Source: an uncultured Pseudacidovorax sp.
Lineage (GTDB): Bacteria; Pseudomonadota; Gammaproteobacteria; Burkholderiales; Burkholderiaceae_C
NCBI RefSeq assembly: GCF_913773995.1
Contig: NZ_CAJYES010000190.1
Location: 62,001-126,000 of the forward strand
Reading direction: 5' to 3'
Length of the DNA: 64,000 bases
The position numbers and the translations under genes were made by a program. Each line of letters begins with the position of its first letter. Position 1 is the first letter of the stretch. The notes under the pieces were generated by a model. It saw nothing but the letters and a program-made list of their open reading frames with translations, did not search any database and was not told the DNA's origin. Shown here one piece after another: positions 61,517 to 64,000 of this stretch.

Positions 61517-63697
61517 ATGCAATCACGATCCAGCGAGGGGCGAACGACGCCTCTGGTCTTCAGGCCAGTCCGCCGGGACTTCGGCCTCTATTTCCGCCCC
61601 CTGCTCCCGCCTGTCCTTGTGGCGTGCGCAAGTCTTCTTGTAGCCTGCGGCGGCGGGGGTTCGCAGACGAGCTTCGTGCCTGCGGCGACGCCCGCACCGG
61701 TACCGGCACCGGCGCCGTCAACCAGTGCGCCCGCGCCGGCAACACCCGTGGCTACCGCCGGCGCCGCGAGTCTGGCGCTTGCAAGCGGCTCGGGTCTTGC
61801 CGATGGCCTGCTGCCCGTGGGCACCACTTCGGTTTCCGTGACGGTCAGTGCCGCCACCCGCGCCGACCTTGGTGCCCTTGGGGCGACGCTCAATGGAAAG
61901 GACGTCACCGCTGCACTGAGCGCCTCGATGGCCGCGTCGGCCGCCGCGTCTTCGCCTTTGACGGTAAAGGTCGACGGGCTCGTTCCCGGCGACAACGTGA
62001 TCAAGCTATTCTCGAACCGCAACCTCCAGGGTGAGCGGGCGAGCGTGCGTGTCAGTGTTGCGATGAGGCCGACAGTCGCCTGCGCCGACATGCAGGGCAA
62101 GACAGTCAACTCGAGCGCCTTCGCATTGGCGACCGGCGGTGCTGTGATCAACGAGGCCGTGCTGGTTGCAGCGAGCACCGACACCAGCATCGCGTCGACG
62201 GCGCCTGAATACTGCCGCATTACAGGCGTGATCAACCCCTCCGGCAACTCCAAGGTCATCAACTTCAGAGTGGCGATCCCAACGGGTTGGAATCAGAAGT
62301 CATTTCAGATAGGGGGCGGCGGCACCAACGGCTCGATCCCTGGCTTCATCGTCAATCCCGCAAGTCGCGGCGGCTCGCCCTTTGCTGCCATGCTGCCAGC
62401 CAATGTGCTTTCGCCGATCAATCACGGTTACGCCCTCTATGGTGGCGACTCCGGACACTCCACCGGCACGGACTGGATCGACAACCCCGAATTCCCCAAG
62501 TTATCGGAGTCCTTCGAGAACTTCACTTTCGCATCGCAGAAGAAGACTCGCGACGCCGCGATGGCTGTGATGGAGCTCATGTACGGCAAGAAGGCTGCCG
62601 TGAACTACTGGGCCGGTCAGTCGCAGGGCGGACGCGAGGCGCTGTCGGTCCTCACGCGGTATCCCGCGGATTACGACGGCATTTTCAGTGGCGACTTCCT
62701 AGCCTACTTCGCGAACCTCAACTTCAATCCGCAGTTGCAAGGCGCACTCCAGGTGCCGGATGGCGCGTGGATCCCGTCGACGAAACAGGCGGCGCTGCGG
62801 GCGGAAGTGCTGAGACAGTGCGACGCGCTGGATGGCCTGCCTGACGGCGTAATCAACAACTACCTCGCCTGCAACGCGTTGTTCGATCCGACCAAGCGAC
62901 CCACTGCACTGTCCGCCCTTCGCTGTGCCGGAGCTGAGGACGCCACCTGCCTGACCGATCGGCAACTGCAGACGATCCAGGGTCCCGCTTTCCTGAGTGA
63001 CGTGACTTACACGTACCCGCTCAAGAACAACGAGACCTCCTACCCCGGCTGGGGTGCCTGGGAGGGTGTGACATTGCTGACGGCCACGCAGCCGACGCTT
63101 GCAACAGGGACAACTTATGGCGGCGCGGGAGGCGGTGGTCTGGGCGGTGCTCTGGTGCGACAGTACTTCTGCGGTAACCAAACAGCCTGCAATGTGCTGC
63201 AGGTGTTCTCCGATCTCGTAGGAGTTAAGGATCGGGTGCAGGTTCTTTCGGAAGCGGTCGACATCAATGACGACTGGTCGGCCTACCGAGCGCGGGGCGG
63301 CAAGGTGATTCTTAACACCTCTGCAACCGACAACATCGCTAACCCGCGTGCCCAGTTCAAACTATTCGACCGAGTTGTCTCTAAGCTTGGTCAGCCCGCA
63401 GTGTCGGAGTTTATCCGCTACTACGTGAGCCCGATGACTGGGCACGGCGGCAATGGCAACGGAGCCACCGTGCCGACGGGTGCCGACCTGATGACGCCGT
63501 TGGTGCTCTGGACCGAGCGTGGCGTGGCACCGCCCGAGGCCCCTCGGCAGGTGCGTTTAACGGCCAGTGGAACCGGCGCCGCTACGGTCTACACGGTGAG
63601 TTCCAGCCGGCCGCTGTGTCAGTACCCAAAGTACCCCAAATACGTCGGCTCCGGCGATCCTTTGGTGGCAGAGAGCTACACCTGCGTCAGCAACTGA
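61517..63697 (+). CDS. Tannase/feruloyl esterase-family lipoprotein
   Basis: A 726-aa exported enzyme: signal 'LLPPVLVACASLLVACGGGGS' with lipobox C44, an Ala/Pro-rich linker (53-80), an Ig-like module (about 95-185) and the tannase domain. The nucleophile motif is 'WAGQSQGGREAL' with S369; D605 ('TSATDNIANP') and H643 ('MTGHGGNG') complete the triad. The cysteine pair that usually flanks Ser and His (CS-D-HC) is replaced by Gln and Gly. It should release gallate, ferulate or related phenolics. AGGAGA precedes ATG 61517. Confidence 0.9.
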   Translation: MQSRSSEGRTTPLVFRPVRRDFGLYFRPLLPPVLVACASLLVACGGGGSQTSFVPAATPAPVPAPAPSTSAPAPATPVATAGAASLALASGSGLADGLLPVGTTSVSVTVSAATRADLGALGATLNGKDVTAALSASMAASAAASSPLTVKVDGLVPGDNVIKLFSNRNLQGERASVRVSVAMRPTVACADMQGKTVNSSAFALATGGAVINEAVLVAASTDTSIASTAPEYCRITGVINPSGNSKVINFRVAIPTGWNQKSFQIGGGGTNGSIPGFIVNPASRGGSPFAAMLPANVLSPINHGYALYGGDSGHSTGTDWIDNPEFPKLSESFENFTFASQKKTRDAAMAVMELMYGKKAAVNYWAGQSQGGREALSVLTRYPADYDGIFSGDFLAYFANLNFNPQLQGALQVPDGAWIPSTKQAALRAEVLRQCDALDGLPDGVINNYLACNALFDPTKRPTALSALRCAGAEDATCLTDRQLQTIQGPAFLSDVTYTYPLKNNETSYPGWGAWEGVTLLTATQPTLATGTTYGGAGGGGLGGALVRQYFCGNQTACNVLQVFSDLVGVKDRVQVLSEAVDINDDWSAYRARGGKVILNTSATDNIANPRAQFKLFDRVVSKLGQPAVSEFIRYYVSPMTGHGGNGNGATVPTGADLMTPLVLWTERGVAPPEAPRQVRLTASGTGAATVYTVSSSRPLCQYPKYPKYVGSGDPLVAESYTCVSN

Positions 63698-63790
63698 GAC
63701 CTGCGATGGGCATGGGGCGCGGAGCTCTATACATGCGCTTAACGGTCAAAGTGCGCGTACCGCTCCACCGTCGTTCGCTGGTGTAAAGCC

Positions 63791-64000
63791 TTAAAGTCGA
63801 TGCATGCGATGACGAAGAGCGTCAATGAGGGCCGTCACCCGCGCTGGCCGGTAAAGGCTGGGACGCATGGCCACGTGGATGCCGACCGGTTCGAGCCACC
63901 AACGTGGAAGAACGCGCGTCACGCGGCCGGCGTCAATATCTGCTTGACACATCCAGGGAGCTGCCGCACCGATGCCGGCGCCATTGAGTATGGCGCGGTA
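63791..64000 (-). CDS. LysR-family regulator, C-terminal end (5' part beyond the window)
   Basis: A minus-strand frame of 70 codons is open to the window edge and ends at TAA (63791-63793). Its sequence 'ILNGAGIGAAAPWMCQADIDAGRVTRVLP' and 'PVGIHVAMRPSLYRPARVTALIDALRHR' is the typical end of a LysR effector domain of the large CrgA-like subgroup. It is convergent with the tannase-family gene. Confidence 0.85.
   Translation of the reverse strand, partial: YRAILNGAGIGAAAPWMCQADIDAGRVTRVLPRWWLEPVGIHVAMRPSLYRPARVTALIDALRHRMHRL

Noticed and set aside
42037-64000. Search by eye for a second copy of the tRNA-Arg 3' end (attR)
   Set aside because: No matching 15-20 base segment was found; the border at about 48.65 kb is placed only from composition and gene content.

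Overview
The window is a GC-rich, densely packed chromosomal segment from a betaproteobacterium, most likely a member of the Comamonadaceae (Burkholderiales). The evidence is four tripartite-type (Bug/TctC) solute receptors, many LysR regulators, a protocatechuate 4,5-cleavage (pmd/lig-type) operon in Comamonas-like order, pyrR-pyrB-pyrC' linkage, and dispersed CCGTTCGGGCTGAGCCTGTCGAAG-type repeats. Genus-level placement is an inference only.

Layout. 1-1560: end of a Bug receptor coupled to a CaiB/BaiF CoA-transferase. 1626-3745: TauD-like dioxygenase divergent from a LysR. 3812-6198: four overlapping minus-strand genes (GIY-YIG protein, MarR-like regulator, unknown protein, aldo/keto reductase). 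6395-13677: protocatechuate 4,5-cleavage operon (ligJ, ligK, two Bug receptors, ligI, ligA, ligB, ligC) with a divergent LysR at 13839. 14936-19580: argH divergent from an AlgZ/AlgR-like two-component system that overlaps an AI-2E-family membrane protein gene. 19649-23103: hydantoin/allantoin-type racemase, NCS1 permease and LysR. 23120-28824: second AI-2E-family protein, Bug receptor, M20 peptidase, LysR, LysE exporter. 29010-35654: purine (urate/allantoin) catabolism: an M20 hydrolase, a fused UraD-allantoate amidohydrolase, PuuE allantoinase, GntR regulator, UraH, a lipoprotein and XdhC. 35716-41913: photolyase, then algH-ruvX-pyrR-pyrB-pyrC'-plsC. 41962: tRNA-Arg(CCT), which carries an integrated element up to about 48.65 kb (P4-type integrase, an AT-rich unknown gene, an AlpA-like gene and two Gp2/YagK-like genes separated by a tiny coupled gene). 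48674-57455: LysR, ribose-type ABC importer, SMP-30 lactonase, SDR dehydrogenase and a two-subunit transketolase. 57707-64000: secreted type-B carboxylesterase, LysR, MarR, secreted tannase/feruloyl-esterase-family lipoprotein, and the C-terminal end of another LysR.

How the parts work together. The segment is mainly a catabolic toolbox. Secreted esterases could release aromatic acids, and the pmd/lig operon takes protocatechuate through 4,5-cleavage to pyruvate and oxaloacetate. The ura/puu genes take 5-hydroxyisourate to ureidoglycolate, and XdhC serves xanthine dehydrogenase upstream of that. A TGTATACA palindrome lies both at the GntR/uraH divergent promoter and in front of the NCS1 permease about 11.7 kb away, which suggests one regulon. 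The 48.7-57.5 kb block looks like an uptake and degradation pathway for an unidentified sugar or sugar acid. The least characterised parts are the tRNA-Arg element and the GIY-YIG/MarR operon. No rRNA genes, CRISPR arrays or intact insertion sequences were seen.
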